Shown one piece after another: positions 34,347-43,356 of a stretch of DNA of 64,000 bases. Made by a program: the position numbers and the translations under genes. The DNA lies in the NCBI RefSeq assembly GCF_001905655.1, contig NZ_JMHT01000063.1, positions 39,893 to 103,892 on the forward strand, in the 5' to 3' direction. The notes below the pieces were generated by a model, which was given only the letters and a program-made list of their open reading frames with translations, searched no databases and had not been told where the DNA came from. Within the stretch, counting starts at the first letter, position 1, and every line of letters begins with the position of its first letter. The stretch is from Mycobacterium sp. ST-F2. GTDB lineage: Bacteria; Actinomycetota; Actinomycetes; Mycobacteriales; Mycobacteriaceae.

Positions 34347-34847
34347 CTAGAAAATGTCGGTCAGCTTCCGCTGCGCCGGGCAGGCGTCGGTGAGCGCCTT
34401 CATCTCGTCGGTGATCTGCGCATTGATGGCCGACAGCTGGTAGGCCTCGGTCGGTGCGGGCGCGCCGGGCGCGCGGCCCTGGGCCGCGATCCGGTAGGCG
34501 TCGAGCGCCGAGGCGAACTGCCCGGCCAGGGTGGCCAGCTGCACCGCATGGACCGCCACCTTGTCGCCGGTGACCTTCTGCGCCCGGTCGGCCATGCCGT
34601 CGGCCCAGGCCCGGTAGGCCGTCTCCTCGGCGATGGTCGGGACTCCGTTGCCGTTCTTGTCGATCTTCGACTCGATCTGCGCGGCCTGCGCCTTGTTGTA
34701 GTCGAGCATGTCGCGCACCGGCTTGCATTCCGGTGTCGGTCCGCGGAATTCGGTCTGCCACACCACGAGGCCGATGACGACGGCGAGCGCGACCGCGATG
34801 CCGATCTTCCAGCTGCGGTCCAGGCTCAACAACCATCGTGTCAACAC
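34347..34847 (-). CDS. Membrane-anchored protein of unknown function
   Basis: A 166-residue protein with an N-terminal membrane anchor (about residues 12-29, IGIAVALAVVIGLVVWQ) and a helical periplasmic domain. The domain has two cysteines (PECKP near residue 38 and TDACPAQRKL near the C-terminus) that may form a disulfide, and contains EETAYRAWADGMADRAQKV. No domain is recognised. The start is GTG 34847, selected by a TACAGT -10 element six bases upstream. The gene is divergent from the leucine leader promoter. Confidence 0.7.
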   Translation of the reverse strand: MLTRWLLSLDRSWKIGIAVALAVVIGLVVWQTEFRGPTPECKPVRDMLDYNKAQAAQIESKIDKNGNGVPTIAEETAYRAWADGMADRAQKVTGDKVAVHAVQLATLAGQFASALDAYRIAAQGRAPGAPAPTEAYQLSAINAQITDEMKALTDACPAQRKLTDIF

Positions 34848-34853
34848 GGTCGA

Positions 34854-34859
34854 ACTGTA
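34854..34859 (-). promoter_or_regulatory. -10 element of the membrane-anchored protein gene
   Basis: TACAGT on the minus strand, six bases upstream of the GTG at 34847. Confidence 0.5.
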
Positions 34860-34927
34860 TCGGCACCGGGTGCGCCGCGCCCATTGCTCCTGGCCAGGGA
34901 CTTGGCATGGGACCGGGCGACCGGGTT

Positions 34928-34955
34928 TTGGCGATCTGGTCGGCCGGAGTAAACT
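34928..34955 (+). promoter_or_regulatory. Promoter of the leucine leader and leuA
   Basis: A -35 TTGGCG (34928-34933) and a -10 TAAACT (34950-34955) are separated by 16 bases. Transcription should start near 34961-34964, at the first codons of the leader peptide, so the leader peptide would be translated from a leaderless end. Confidence 0.65.
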
Positions 34956-34960
34956 CACCA

Positions 34961-35011
34961 GTGGTGTTTATCGCGCGGGTGCTCCTCCTCGGACGCCGCG
35001 ACGGGGTCTGA
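34961..35011 (+). CDS. Leucine-rich leader peptide of the leuA attenuator
   Basis: A 16-residue reading frame, GTG start and TGA stop, whose product reads MVFIARVLLLGRRDGV with three consecutive leucine codons (CTC CTC CTC). Ribosomes would stall there when charged tRNA-Leu is scarce. It starts at the predicted transcription start and ends inside the left arm of the first hairpin, the typical geometry for transcription attenuation. Actinobacterial leuA leaders of this type are known in corynebacteria. A second GTG at 34964 is an alternative start. Confidence 0.7.
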   Translation: MVFIARVLLLGRRDGV

Positions 35012-35068
35012 TCCGACCGGCCTCCCGTCGCGGGTGTTTGAGATGTGCCGGTCCTGACCTTCAAGGTC
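34996..35068 (+). promoter_or_regulatory. Attenuator hairpins upstream of leuA
   Basis: Arms CCGCGACGGG (34996-35005) and CCCGTCGCGG (35024-35033) form a first stem. GACCGG (35015-35020) can instead pair with CCGGTC (35048-35053), and GACCTT/AAGGTC (35056-35068) forms a small third hairpin. These mutually exclusive pairings are what a leucine-responsive attenuator needs. The exact terminator form cannot be decided by eye, because no long T run follows. Confidence 0.55.
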
Positions 35069-35096
35069 CCATCCAGACAGACCGGAGCAAAAAACC

Positions 35097-36935
35097 GTGA
35101 CCACTTACTCTCCCGATTCTTCTGCCGACTCCTTCTCGTCGGTACGCACCATCACCACCCCGACCGGGCCGCGCCGCGACGGCCAGCCCTCGTGGAACAC
35201 GCAGCGCAACTCGTCGATGCCGGTCAGCCGGTACCGAAGCTTCGGTGACGAGGTGCCGGGCGGGAGCCCGGCATTCGGTACCGCGAACATCCCGTTTGAC
35301 CGCACCTGGCCCGACAAGGTCGCCACCGTCGCCCCCGGCTGGTGCGCGGTCGACCTGCGCGACGGCAACCAGGCCCTGATCGACCCCATGAGCCCCGAGC
35401 GCAAGCGCCGGATGTTCGACCTGCTGGTCCGCATGGGCTACAAGGAGATCGAGGTCGGCTTCCCGTCGGCCAGCCAGACCGACTTCGACTTCGTCCGCGA
35501 GATCATCGAGCAGGGCGCCATCCCCGACGACGTCACCATCCAGGTGCTGACGCAATGCCGGCCCGAACTGATCGAGCGCACCTTCGAGGCCTGCGACGGC
35601 GCCCCGCGCGTGATCGTGCACTTCTACAACTCGACGTCCATCCTGCAGCGCCGCGTGGTGTTCCGCGCCGACCGCGAGGCCGTCAAGAAGATCGCGACCG
35701 ACGGCGCCGCCCTGTGCATCGAAGAGGCCAAGAAGTACCCGGGCACGCAGTGGCGGTTCCAGTACTCCCCCGAGTCGTACACGGGCACCGAACTGGAGTA
35801 CGCCGTCGAGGTGTGCAACGCGGTCGCCGACGTCATCAAGCCGACCCCGGAATGGCCCCTGATCATCAACCTGCCGGCGACCGTCGAGATGGCCACGCCC
35901 AATGTCTACGCCGACTCGATCGAGTGGATGAACCGGCACCTGGCGCCGCGCGACTCGATCATCGTGAGCCTGCACCCGCACAACGACCGCGGCGAGGGCG
36001 TCGCGGCCGCCGAGCTGGGCTACCTGGCCGGCGCCGACCGCATCGAGGGCTGCCTGTTCGGCAACGGCGAGCGCACCGGCAACGTCTGCCTGGTGACGCT
36101 GGGCCTGAACCTGTTCAGCCGCGGTGTGGACCCGCAGATCGACTTCTCGAACATCGACGAGATCCGTCGCACCGTCGAATACTGCAACCAGCTGCCCGTC
36201 GCCGAGCGGCACCCCTACGGCGGTGACCTGGTCTACACGGCCTTCTCCGGTAGCCACCAGGACGCCATCAACAAGGGTCTGGACCAGATGAAGGTGGACG
36301 CAGATGCCGCCGACGCCGACGTCGACGACATCCTGTGGCAGGTGCCGTACCTGCCCATCGACCCGAAGGACGTCGGCCGCACGTACGAGGCCGTCATCCG
36401 GGTGAACTCGCAGTCCGGCAAGGGCGGCGTCGCCTACATCATGAAGGCCGACCACGGGCTGGTGCTGCCGCGCCGGCTGCAGATCGAGTTCAGCCAGGCG
36501 ATCCAGAAGCTCACCGACGGTGAGGGCGGCGAGGTCTCGCCGAAGGTCATGTGGGACGTCTTCAACGAGGAGTACCTGACGCCCATCACCCCGCTGGAGC
36601 GTATGCGGCAGAAGGTCGACGCGGCCGAAGAGGACGGCGGCACCGACACCATCACCGCCATCGTCAAGATCAACGGTGAAGAGCGCGAGATCGTCGGTGC
36701 GGGCAACGGCCCGCTGGCGGCGTTCATCGACGCGATCGGCGCCGTCGGTTTCCACGTCAGCGTGCTGGACTACTCGGAGCACGCCATGTCGGCCGGCGAG
36801 GAGGCGCAGGCCGCGGCCTACGTCGAGGCCTCGATCGGCGGCAAGACGGTGTGGGGCGTCGGCATCGCGCCGTCGATCACCACGGCGTCGCTGCGGGCCG
36901 TCGTCTCCGCGGTGAACCGGGCCGCGCGGGGCTAA
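35097..36935 (+). CDS. leuA: 2-isopropylmalate synthase
   Basis: A 612-residue enzyme for the first committed step of leucine synthesis (2-oxoisovalerate plus acetyl-CoA). The TIM barrel carries VDLRDGNQALIDPM with the metal-binding Asp, and SLHPHNDRGEG with the metal histidines. A linker and the C-terminal leucine-binding regulatory domain follow (NGEEREIVGAGNGPLAAFIDAI). It is shorter than the 644-residue M. tuberculosis enzyme because it lacks the tandem repeats seen there. The GTG start has GGAG 11 bases upstream. Leucine controls it by feedback and, probably, by the upstream attenuator. Confidence 0.96.
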   Translation: MTTYSPDSSADSFSSVRTITTPTGPRRDGQPSWNTQRNSSMPVSRYRSFGDEVPGGSPAFGTANIPFDRTWPDKVATVAPGWCAVDLRDGNQALIDPMSPERKRRMFDLLVRMGYKEIEVGFPSASQTDFDFVREIIEQGAIPDDVTIQVLTQCRPELIERTFEACDGAPRVIVHFYNSTSILQRRVVFRADREAVKKIATDGAALCIEEAKKYPGTQWRFQYSPESYTGTELEYAVEVCNAVADVIKPTPEWPLIINLPATVEMATPNVYADSIEWMNRHLAPRDSIIVSLHPHNDRGEGVAAAELGYLAGADRIEGCLFGNGERTGNVCLVTLGLNLFSRGVDPQIDFSNIDEIRRTVEYCNQLPVAERHPYGGDLVYTAFSGSHQDAINKGLDQMKVDADAADADVDDILWQVPYLPIDPKDVGRTYEAVIRVNSQSGKGGVAYIMKADHGLVLPRRLQIEFSQAIQKLTDGEGGEVSPKVMWDVFNEEYLTPITPLERMRQKVDAAEEDGGTDTITAIVKINGEEREIVGAGNGPLAAFIDAIGAVGFHVSVLDYSEHAMSAGEEAQAAAYVEASIGGKTVWGVGIAPSITTASLRAVVSAVNRAARG

Positions 36936-37504
36936 CCGAAGACCGTCGTCAGCAGCCGCTCGATCAGACCGGCCAGGTCCTCGCGACCCGGCTGGTCCGC
37001 GGTATAGGTCAGGTTGCTGTAGGCCAGTCCGTTGAGCAATCGCGCCATCTCACCGACCTGCTCATCGGACGGCGTCAGACCTGCCGCTTCGAGGATGATC
37101 CGCGCGAAACGCAGTGCACCCGATTGCATTTCAGCGATCAGCGGCCTGAGTTCGGGGCGGCGTACGCCTTCGTTGAACAGCTCGTAGCGGGCCAGCTGCC
37201 GGCGGCCGTTGGCCCCGCCCAGGTCGGAGACCATGGTGGTCATCAGGGTGGCCAGGGTGTCGCGGGTGAGTGGTCCGAGGCGCGCCTGCAGGGTGCCGAC
37301 GTACTGCGACTGCAGGTCGACGATGCGCTGCGCCGTCGCCTCGAGAAGCGCACCGCGCGTGCGGAAGTAGTTGGACGTGGTGCCCGCCGGCTGGTCGGCT
37401 CTGCCGTCGACGGCGCGGTGCGTCAAGCCGCCGACGCCGACGTCGCCCAGCACCTCGATGGCGGCATCGAGAAGTTGGGCGCGTCGTTCAGGGTTGGGAG
37501 CCAT
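36932..37504 (-). CDS. TetR-family regulator
   Basis: A 190-residue TetR protein with a helix-turn-helix at THRAVDGRADQPAGTTSNYFRTRGALLEA (about residues 27-55), in the form of the DNA-binding domain seen in PfmR- or QacR-like regulators with TTSNYF. It is three bases downstream of the small membrane protein gene, so the two form an operon. Its stop overlaps the convergent leuA stop. Twin palindromes upstream of the membrane protein gene (ACTAC...GTAGT) are its likely operators, which would make the operon autoregulated. Confidence 0.87.
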   Translation of the reverse strand: MAPNPERRAQLLDAAIEVLGDVGVGGLTHRAVDGRADQPAGTTSNYFRTRGALLEATAQRIVDLQSQYVGTLQARLGPLTRDTLATLMTTMVSDLGGANGRRQLARYELFNEGVRRPELRPLIAEMQSGALRFARIILEAAGLTPSDEQVGEMARLLNGLAYSNLTYTADQPGREDLAGLIERLLTTVFG

Positions 37505-37507
37505 TGA

Positions 37508-37957
37508 TCAGTTCTTGTACCGCACCCGCCACAGCATCGCCAAGAACACCGGGTAGACGGCGCACAACAGCAGATAGCTGAACCACGGCCCGGCCATACC
37601 CACATAGAACGAGACGTCCTTCAGGACCAGCAGCACGTACAGGTGTAGCGGGACGCTCACGCTGATGTACGCGATGGCGGCCGTCACCGCGATGAGGTGC
37701 GGCCGGTTGACGAACACCATGCGCGGCCGGGCCAGGATGCCGGTGACCGCCGCATAGGTCATCGGCACCAGCAGGATCGCATCGGTGAGCGGAGTCACGG
37801 CGTACCGCAACGTGGCCGCGTCGCCATAGACGACGCGAAACAGGTGCAGGCAGACGCCCATGGCGATGGTCAGCATCGCCGCTTCGCGGAAGAAGTAGCC
37901 GCGGTCACGAAAGAGCTGCCGGAAAGATCGATGTACTACATCGGTAGTGGTTGTCAT
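37508..37957 (-). CDS. Four-TM membrane protein, operon partner of a TetR regulator
   Basis: A 149-residue protein with four hydrophobic segments (about residues 24-45, 57-74, 85-110 and 117-140). It starts MTTTTDVVHRSFRQLFRDRGYFF, which may be amphipathic. No transporter motif is seen. Similar proteins often occur next to TetR genes and are annotated only as hypothetical. The ATG lies six bases after a TAGCGT -10 element (37964-37969), so the mRNA is probably leaderless, and the operator palindrome lies immediately upstream. Confidence 0.78.
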   Translation of the reverse strand: MTTTTDVVHRSFRQLFRDRGYFFREAAMLTIAMGVCLHLFRVVYGDAATLRYAVTPLTDAILLVPMTYAAVTGILARPRMVFVNRPHLIAVTAAIAYISVSVPLHLYVLLVLKDVSFYVGMAGPWFSYLLLCAVYPVFLAMLWRVRYKN

Positions 37958-37986
37958 GAGCTGACGCTATCACTACGGACGTAGTG
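37935..37986. promoter_or_regulatory. Tandem TetR operators between the membrane-protein operon and the desaturase gene
   Basis: Perfect palindrome CACTACG-GA-CGTAGTG at 37971-37986, next to the minus-strand -10 element (TAGCGT, 37964-37969). A second, ACTAC-ATCG-GTAGT at 37935-37948, lies inside the first codons of the membrane protein gene. Centres are 37 bases apart. The shared core ACTAC/GTAGT points to one regulator, most simply the TetR encoded in this operon. Confidence 0.7.
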
Positions 37987-38043
37987 GTTACAAGAGCCGG
38001 CTGCATGCGGCCGCAAAACCGTGGGACGCGCGACGGTGGACGG

Positions 38044-38049
38044 TATCGT
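38044..38049 (+). promoter_or_regulatory. -10 element of the desaturase-like gene
   Basis: TATCGT, six bases before the GTG at 38056, the leaderless spacing. It lies 58 bases from the TetR operator, so divergent co-regulation is possible. Confidence 0.5.
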
Positions 38050-38055
38050 CGGCCC

Positions 38056-39759
38056 GTGACATCGGTAGCGGTGCTCGGCGGCGGCGTAGGTGGACTGAGC
38101 GCGGCTCACGAACTGGCCGAGCGCGGCTTCGATGTGGCGGTGTACGAAGCCAGGGACGTGTTCGGCGGCAAGGCCCGGTCCATACCGGTCCCGGGGTCGG
38201 GAACCGACGGCCGCGCCGACCTCCCGGCCGAACACGGCTTCCGATTCTTCCCCGGTTTCTACCGCCATGTCATCGACACCATGGCGCGGATACCGTCGGG
38301 TGCGACGACCGCCGACCGGCACCTCGTCCAGGCCTCCCGGATCCTGATGGCACAGTCCGGCGGTCGCGCCGAGCTGATCGCGCCCGCCAAGCTGCCCGCC
38401 TCGATCGACGACCTCGCCACCGTGGTGCGGTTCATGTGGGGATTCGCGACCCAGGTCGGGTTGTCCCCGGCCGAGCTGGCCGACTTCGCCAATCGCCTAC
38501 TGGGCCTGATGACCGCGTGCGACGAGCGCCGGCTGGGCCAGTACGAGAAGCAGAGCTGGTGGGAATTCGTTGGCGCGGAACAGCATTCGGAGACCTACCG
38601 GAAGTTCCTCGCCGACGGGATGACCCGCACGCTGGTCGCGGCCCGGGCGCGGGAGATGTCGGCGCGCACCGGCGGGTCCATCCTGTGCCAACTGATGTTC
38701 GACATGGCCCGCATCGACAGTCGCCTCGACCGGGTACTCGACGGTCCCACCAGCGAGGTGTGGATCGATCCCTGGATCGACCACCTGCGGGGCTCCGGCG
38801 TCACACTGCGCCCCGACCACCGGGTGGCCGGAATCCATTGCGATGGCGGCACAATCACCGGCGTCACGGTGGACGGGCCGGACGGGCCGCAGTCTGTCAC
38901 CGCGGACTACTACATCGCGGCGATGCCGGTCGAGCGGCTGTGCGAACTGCTGTCCCCCGAGCTGCGGGCCGCCGACCCCCGGCTGGCCCGGTTGCCACGC
39001 CTCGTGACGAGGTGGATGAACGGGGTGATGTTCTATCTGAAACACGATGTGCCGCTGCAACCCGGCCACGCCCTGTTCATCGACTCGGAATGGGCCCTCA
39101 CCGCCATTTCACAGCAACAGTTCTGGGCCGGCGTCGACCTCGCCGATCGGGGCAACGGGCGCGTCAGAGGCATTCTGTCCGTGGATGTTTCGGAATGGCA
39201 GCGACCCGGGCGGCGCACCGGGAAGGTGGCGGCAGCCTGCACCCCCGACGAGATCCGCACCGAGGTGTGGGGGCAGCTCACCGACGCCATCGACGACGGG
39301 TCCCTGCGTGAGGACAACATCGAAGCCTGGTTCATCGACCCAGCGGTCACGTTCCCCAATCCGGGTCCGGCGGTCAACGCCGAGCCGCTGCTGGTGAACA
39401 CCTCCGGATCGTGGGCGGACCGGCCGGATGCCGGCACTGCCATCAAGAACTTCTTCCTCGCCGCGGATTTCGTGCGGACCCACACCGACCTGGCCACCAT
39501 GGAGGCCGCCAACGAAGCCGCCCGACGCGCCGTCAACGGCATCCTCGTAGCCAGCGGATCCAGCCAAAAGCATTGTGGCGTCTGGGAGTTGCGGGAGCCG
39601 GCGGTGCTGGGGCCGTTCCGGGCGCTGGACCGCATCCGGTGGCGGCTCGGCCGTGGTCCGGCCAAACCCCCGGTGACGGTCGGTCTCGACGGCGCCCTGG
39701 TGCCGGGCGGGTTCGCGGCACGCGCGCTGCTGACAGCCGCGCGGTGGTGGCCGCACTGA
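38056..39759 (+). CDS. FAD-dependent phytoene desaturase/amine oxidase-family protein
   Basis: A 567-residue flavoprotein with the Rossmann dinucleotide motif VAVLGGGVGGLSAAHELAE at the very N-terminus. AEHGFRFFPGFYRHVIDTM follows, a signature shared with carotenoid desaturases, isorenieratene synthase-type (CrtU) and hydroxysqualene-dehydroxylase-type proteins. The C-terminal FAD segment FFLAADFVRTHTDLATMEAANEAARRAVNGI is present. It probably acts on a carotenoid or another polyprenyl chain, but the reaction is not decided. Start GTG 38056 is chosen from the promoter and the Rossmann motif; a longer frame begins at 37984. Confidence 0.8.
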   Translation: MTSVAVLGGGVGGLSAAHELAERGFDVAVYEARDVFGGKARSIPVPGSGTDGRADLPAEHGFRFFPGFYRHVIDTMARIPSGATTADRHLVQASRILMAQSGGRAELIAPAKLPASIDDLATVVRFMWGFATQVGLSPAELADFANRLLGLMTACDERRLGQYEKQSWWEFVGAEQHSETYRKFLADGMTRTLVAARAREMSARTGGSILCQLMFDMARIDSRLDRVLDGPTSEVWIDPWIDHLRGSGVTLRPDHRVAGIHCDGGTITGVTVDGPDGPQSVTADYYIAAMPVERLCELLSPELRAADPRLARLPRLVTRWMNGVMFYLKHDVPLQPGHALFIDSEWALTAISQQQFWAGVDLADRGNGRVRGILSVDVSEWQRPGRRTGKVAAACTPDEIRTEVWGQLTDAIDDGSLREDNIEAWFIDPAVTFPNPGPAVNAEPLLVNTSGSWADRPDAGTAIKNFFLAADFVRTHTDLATMEAANEAARRAVNGILVASGSSQKHCGVWELREPAVLGPFRALDRIRWRLGRGPAKPPVTVGLDGALVPGGFAARALLTAARWWPH

Positions 39760-39804
39760 CGGTCGGCGGTAGCGCTCCTGCATCACCTACAGGTTGTTGG
39801 CGGT

Positions 39805-42561
39805 TTACGTGTCGAGGCGCGCCATCTTGCGGCCCAATTCGGCCCGCGAGCGGATCTGCAACTTACGGTATATCCGAGTCATGTTCGCCTCCACGGTTTT
39901 TGGGCTGATGAACAGCGCCGAGCCGATGTCCCGATTGGTCATCCCCTGGACGGCCAGTTCGGCGACACGCTGCTCGGTCGGGGTGAGCAATGGGTTCCCG
40001 GCACCGGTGACGTTGGTGCGCGCCAGCTCCGCTCGGGCCCGATCTACCCACAACGGCGACCCCAACTGCTCGAACGTCGTCAACGCCGTCAGCAGCGTTG
40101 CCGACGCCTCGCCCTTGCTGCGCGTCCGCCGCTGGAGTTGGCCGAGCAGAAGCTCGGTCCGAGCCTGCTCGAAGGGCATTGCCACCCGATGATGGTGGGT
40201 GATCGCCTGTTGCACAGCCTCCAGCGCGGCCTGCACCTCACCCTGGGCTGACAACCACAGGGCGCGGCTGCGGGCACCCGCAGCGAGCATCCAGGCCCGG
40301 TCGAGGCGTGTGCCGCGCTCCTCCAGCGCCTCGATGAGTGGCACGGCGTCGTCGTGCCTGCCGATCGCGATCATCGCCTCCACGGCGTCGGGCAGGAACC
40401 AGCAGTGCATGATCTCGAAGCCGGGCAGCTCCGCCAACCGGGTCCACTGCGGCTCCAGTGCGGCGACCGCAGCGGCAGGGTTGCCCAGAGACAGCTCCAG
40501 GAAGCCGAGACACATGTTGGGCCACTCCGCCATTCGGGGTGCGCCGCATTGATCGGCCAACTCCAGCGCGACGGTGATGTCGTCGCGGGCGGACTGTTCC
40601 CGCCCGGCGAAAGCATTGACTGTCGCGCGGACGCTCAGCGGAATGATCGCAATGTGACCGCCGCCGAGCTGATCTGCCTGTTGCACCGCTTCGTCCGCGA
40701 AAGATGTTGCCGCGCCGAACTGTCCGTTCCACAACTCGATGAGGGCCTGGTACGCCGTGACGCCCATCGTGTTGCGGTCGTCGCCGCGTTCCCGGTAGCG
40801 CCGGTGCACTTGACGCATCTGCTCACGTGCCTCGGCGAGTTCTCCCGTCCAGGCCAGGATCAATGCCCGCACCCCCGAGGGACTGAACGGCAGGGCGACG
40901 TCGTCGTGTCTGCCTTCACGTTCGAGTGCCCGTTGCAGATTCGCTTGGTCGACACCGTTCCCGTACGCGAAGTTCGTGTGTACCCACATCGCCAGCGCCC
41001 TGCCGGCGAGTGAGCGTCCGGGCATCATGAGTGCCAGTTCCATGGCTTTGCGGGCGTGCTCGAGCGCCAGTCCGTAGCTGTCAGCCGGCGCCGCGCCGTC
41101 GGTGAATTCGACGTACGCCAGGGAGATCAGGGTCTGCACCAACAGCGGCGGAGCCGTTTCGGCGTGCTCGGCCGCCTCGGTGAGGAGCTGCCGAGCGGTG
41201 GCGAAGTCGTTGTCGTAAATGTGAATCGCCGCCAGCAGATTCAGGGCGATCGCACGCAGTGGACCGGAAAGCTCGCGGTGCAGCGGCTCGAGCAGGGCGC
41301 GGGTGTTCGCGGTGTCGCCGGCTTGGAAGTAGTCGCCGGCGGCGCGCAGTCGCCGCAGTGGGGTGTCGCCACCAAGCCTGATCGCGAATTCCAGCAGCTC
41401 GGCGGCGGTCGACGGCGCACCGGCCGTACGCGCCGAGTCAGCGGCCTGATCCAGCGCGGCGAGCGTGGTTTTGTCAGCACTGACGCTGGCCAGAGCCAGA
41501 TGCCGGGCGTGCACCTCCAGCTGGGGCTCGTGCGGGGCCAGCGCGCGGTGGGCGGCACGCCGCCGGGCAGCGACGGCGCCGGTGTAGATGCCCCTGGACA
41601 GCAGCGGATGAGTGAAGTGCACGCGATGTCCGTCGAGGGTGATGATGTTCTTGTCTTCGGCGGGTTTGAGAGCCTCGACCACTTGTTCCACCCCGGTGTC
41701 GTGCGCCGCGGCCAGCAGTTCGACCGTCGGTGCGCCCGCCGCCGCGGCGGTCAGCAGAACGTCACGGGTTTCGGGGCTTATCGAGGCGATGCGCAGGCGC
41801 ACCAGCTCGGCGAGGCTGCCGGGCAGTCTGTCCGAGAACGGCACGTGTCGCGCGAGTTCGAGCGCATAGAGGGGGTTGCCCGCTGCCACTTCGTGGATTC
41901 GCACCATGGTCGGACGCGGCAGCGAGTGTCCGAGTTCGGTAGAGACCAGGAGCTGCAGTTGGCCGAGGGTCATCGGCGTGACGGTCAATTGCCTCACCCG
42001 CCCAGGGGTGTTGACCTGCAACCACGTGGGGGCGGTGCCGTTGCCGGGTTCGCAGCGTTCACTGACCAGCAGACCGATCCGGCCGGTGATGCGGCGCGCG
42101 GCGAACGCGATGACCGCCTGACTTGCGGAGTCGAGCCACTGGACGTCGTCGATCGCGATCAGAACGGGCGCGTCGGCAGCGAGCGCCTCCAGGACAGCCA
42201 CGCATGCCGCCCCGACGATGCGCTGATCGGTAGCGGGGCCACCGTCGTCGGCCATCAGGAGTACGCGGCGCACGGCGAGTCGTTGCAGTTCCGGCAGGGC
42301 GTCGATGACGGCGTGGTCCACCGCGCCCAGCAAATCGGCGAGGGCCGCGTAGGACATCACGGATTCGGCCTGACCCACGCGCGCCGTCAGGACCGTCAGT
42401 CCGCCGCGTTGTGCGGTGTCGCAGCCCTGGATCCAGACGGTGGTCTTGCCGATACCCGCGTCGCCTTCGATGACCAGGACGTGCGGTCCGGTGCGAACGT
42501 CGTCGACGAAGGCATCCAGGGCGCGTTGCGCCTCGGGGCGAGCGATGGCACCGTGCCTCAC
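39805..42561 (-). CDS. Large LuxR-type (LAL) ATP-binding transcriptional regulator
   Basis: A 918-residue regulator with an N-terminal AAA/STAND ATPase, Walker A GDAGIGKTT near residue 38, and DDVQWLDSASQ as the Walker B region near residue 140. A long helical middle with TPR-like repeats follows, and a C-terminal LuxR helix-turn-helix (TPTEQRVAELAVQGMTNRDIGSALFISPKTVEANM, last ~60 residues). LAL proteins usually activate a neighbouring pathway when a ligand binds the ATPase. Candidates here are the desaturase gene or the TetR locus beside it. GTG 42561 is used as the start. Confidence 0.87.
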   Translation of the reverse strand: MRHGAIARPEAQRALDAFVDDVRTGPHVLVIEGDAGIGKTTVWIQGCDTAQRGGLTVLTARVGQAESVMSYAALADLLGAVDHAVIDALPELQRLAVRRVLLMADDGGPATDQRIVGAACVAVLEALAADAPVLIAIDDVQWLDSASQAVIAFAARRITGRIGLLVSERCEPGNGTAPTWLQVNTPGRVRQLTVTPMTLGQLQLLVSTELGHSLPRPTMVRIHEVAAGNPLYALELARHVPFSDRLPGSLAELVRLRIASISPETRDVLLTAAAAGAPTVELLAAAHDTGVEQVVEALKPAEDKNIITLDGHRVHFTHPLLSRGIYTGAVAARRRAAHRALAPHEPQLEVHARHLALASVSADKTTLAALDQAADSARTAGAPSTAAELLEFAIRLGGDTPLRRLRAAGDYFQAGDTANTRALLEPLHRELSGPLRAIALNLLAAIHIYDNDFATARQLLTEAAEHAETAPPLLVQTLISLAYVEFTDGAAPADSYGLALEHARKAMELALMMPGRSLAGRALAMWVHTNFAYGNGVDQANLQRALEREGRHDDVALPFSPSGVRALILAWTGELAEAREQMRQVHRRYRERGDDRNTMGVTAYQALIELWNGQFGAATSFADEAVQQADQLGGGHIAIIPLSVRATVNAFAGREQSARDDITVALELADQCGAPRMAEWPNMCLGFLELSLGNPAAAVAALEPQWTRLAELPGFEIMHCWFLPDAVEAMIAIGRHDDAVPLIEALEERGTRLDRAWMLAAGARSRALWLSAQGEVQAALEAVQQAITHHHRVAMPFEQARTELLLGQLQRRTRSKGEASATLLTALTTFEQLGSPLWVDRARAELARTNVTGAGNPLLTPTEQRVAELAVQGMTNRDIGSALFISPKTVEANMTRIYRKLQIRSRAELGRKMARLDT

Positions 42562-42623
42562 GCCGTCATCATGACAGCCGGCGGGTCCTCCAGCAGGGCC
42601 AACAACGCGATCACCTGGGCCAG

Positions 42624-43265
42624 TCAGGCCCCGGACCCCTCCGTCACCTGCAGCACCCGGGCGCACCAGCCGACGGCCTGCGCCGCAAAGTCTTGTGCGG
42701 TAACGGTTTTCACGTCGTCGAGGAGACGCTCGTTGATCAGGGTGGCGACACCGCCGACGCAGAACAGCGCGGCGTCGAAGCTCTCCCGGTCGGCGTCCCG
42801 GTCGGGCTGCAGCAATGCCAGGATCGCGGCGGCCACGCGGTGCTGCGCGATCCGGATGTGCTCGGCCACCGACTCGATGTGCCGGGCATCGGTCAGGAAA
42901 ATCCGGACGGCCAGCGGGTCGCCCTCGGCGTGCTCGATGAACCCGGCCAGCCCCAGCGTCAGCCGGGTCTGGACACTTGCCGACTCGGGCGCACTGCCAC
43001 CGGCCAGCATGGCGGCGAAAGGCCCCTCCAGCACGTCGTCGATCACCGCGCCGATCAGCGCGCCCAGCCCCGCGAACTGCTCATAGAAATAACGGTCGGT
43101 CAGCTTGGCGCGCGCCGCGATGGCCCGGACACTCAAGGACGTCAACCCGCCTTCGCGCCACAGCTCCTCGGCCGCGTCCAGCAGCAGCCGCCGCCGATCA
43201 GCGCGGCGCTCCTCTGCAGACCTGCCGGAGTATCTACGTTGCGGCGCACTGCCGTCGTCAGCCAT
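42624..43265 (-). CDS. TetR-family regulator next to the four-gene membrane operon
   Basis: A 213-residue TetR protein. The helix-turn-helix lies at RAIAARAKLTDRYFYEQFAGLGALIGAVI, about residues 46-75. The start at ATG 43265 has a strong purine-rich ribosome binding site and avoids a 24-residue unconserved tail. It is divergent from the membrane operon that starts at 43404 and 63 bases upstream of the LuxR-type gene. It could control either neighbour; the divergent arrangement favours the membrane operon. Confidence 0.87.
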   Translation of the reverse strand: MADDGSAPQRRYSGRSAEERRADRRRLLLDAAEELWREGGLTSLSVRAIAARAKLTDRYFYEQFAGLGALIGAVIDDVLEGPFAAMLAGGSAPESASVQTRLTLGLAGFIEHAEGDPLAVRIFLTDARHIESVAEHIRIAQHRVAAAILALLQPDRDADRESFDAALFCVGGVATLINERLLDDVKTVTAQDFAAQAVGWCARVLQVTEGSGA

Positions 43266-43356
43266 CTGGCGCAACCTCTCCCTCCGACTGCCACATGATG
43301 TCAAAATCCGAAGAAGGAAGACGGACACCGGTTTCAAACGCGGTCTTCTGGCAATA

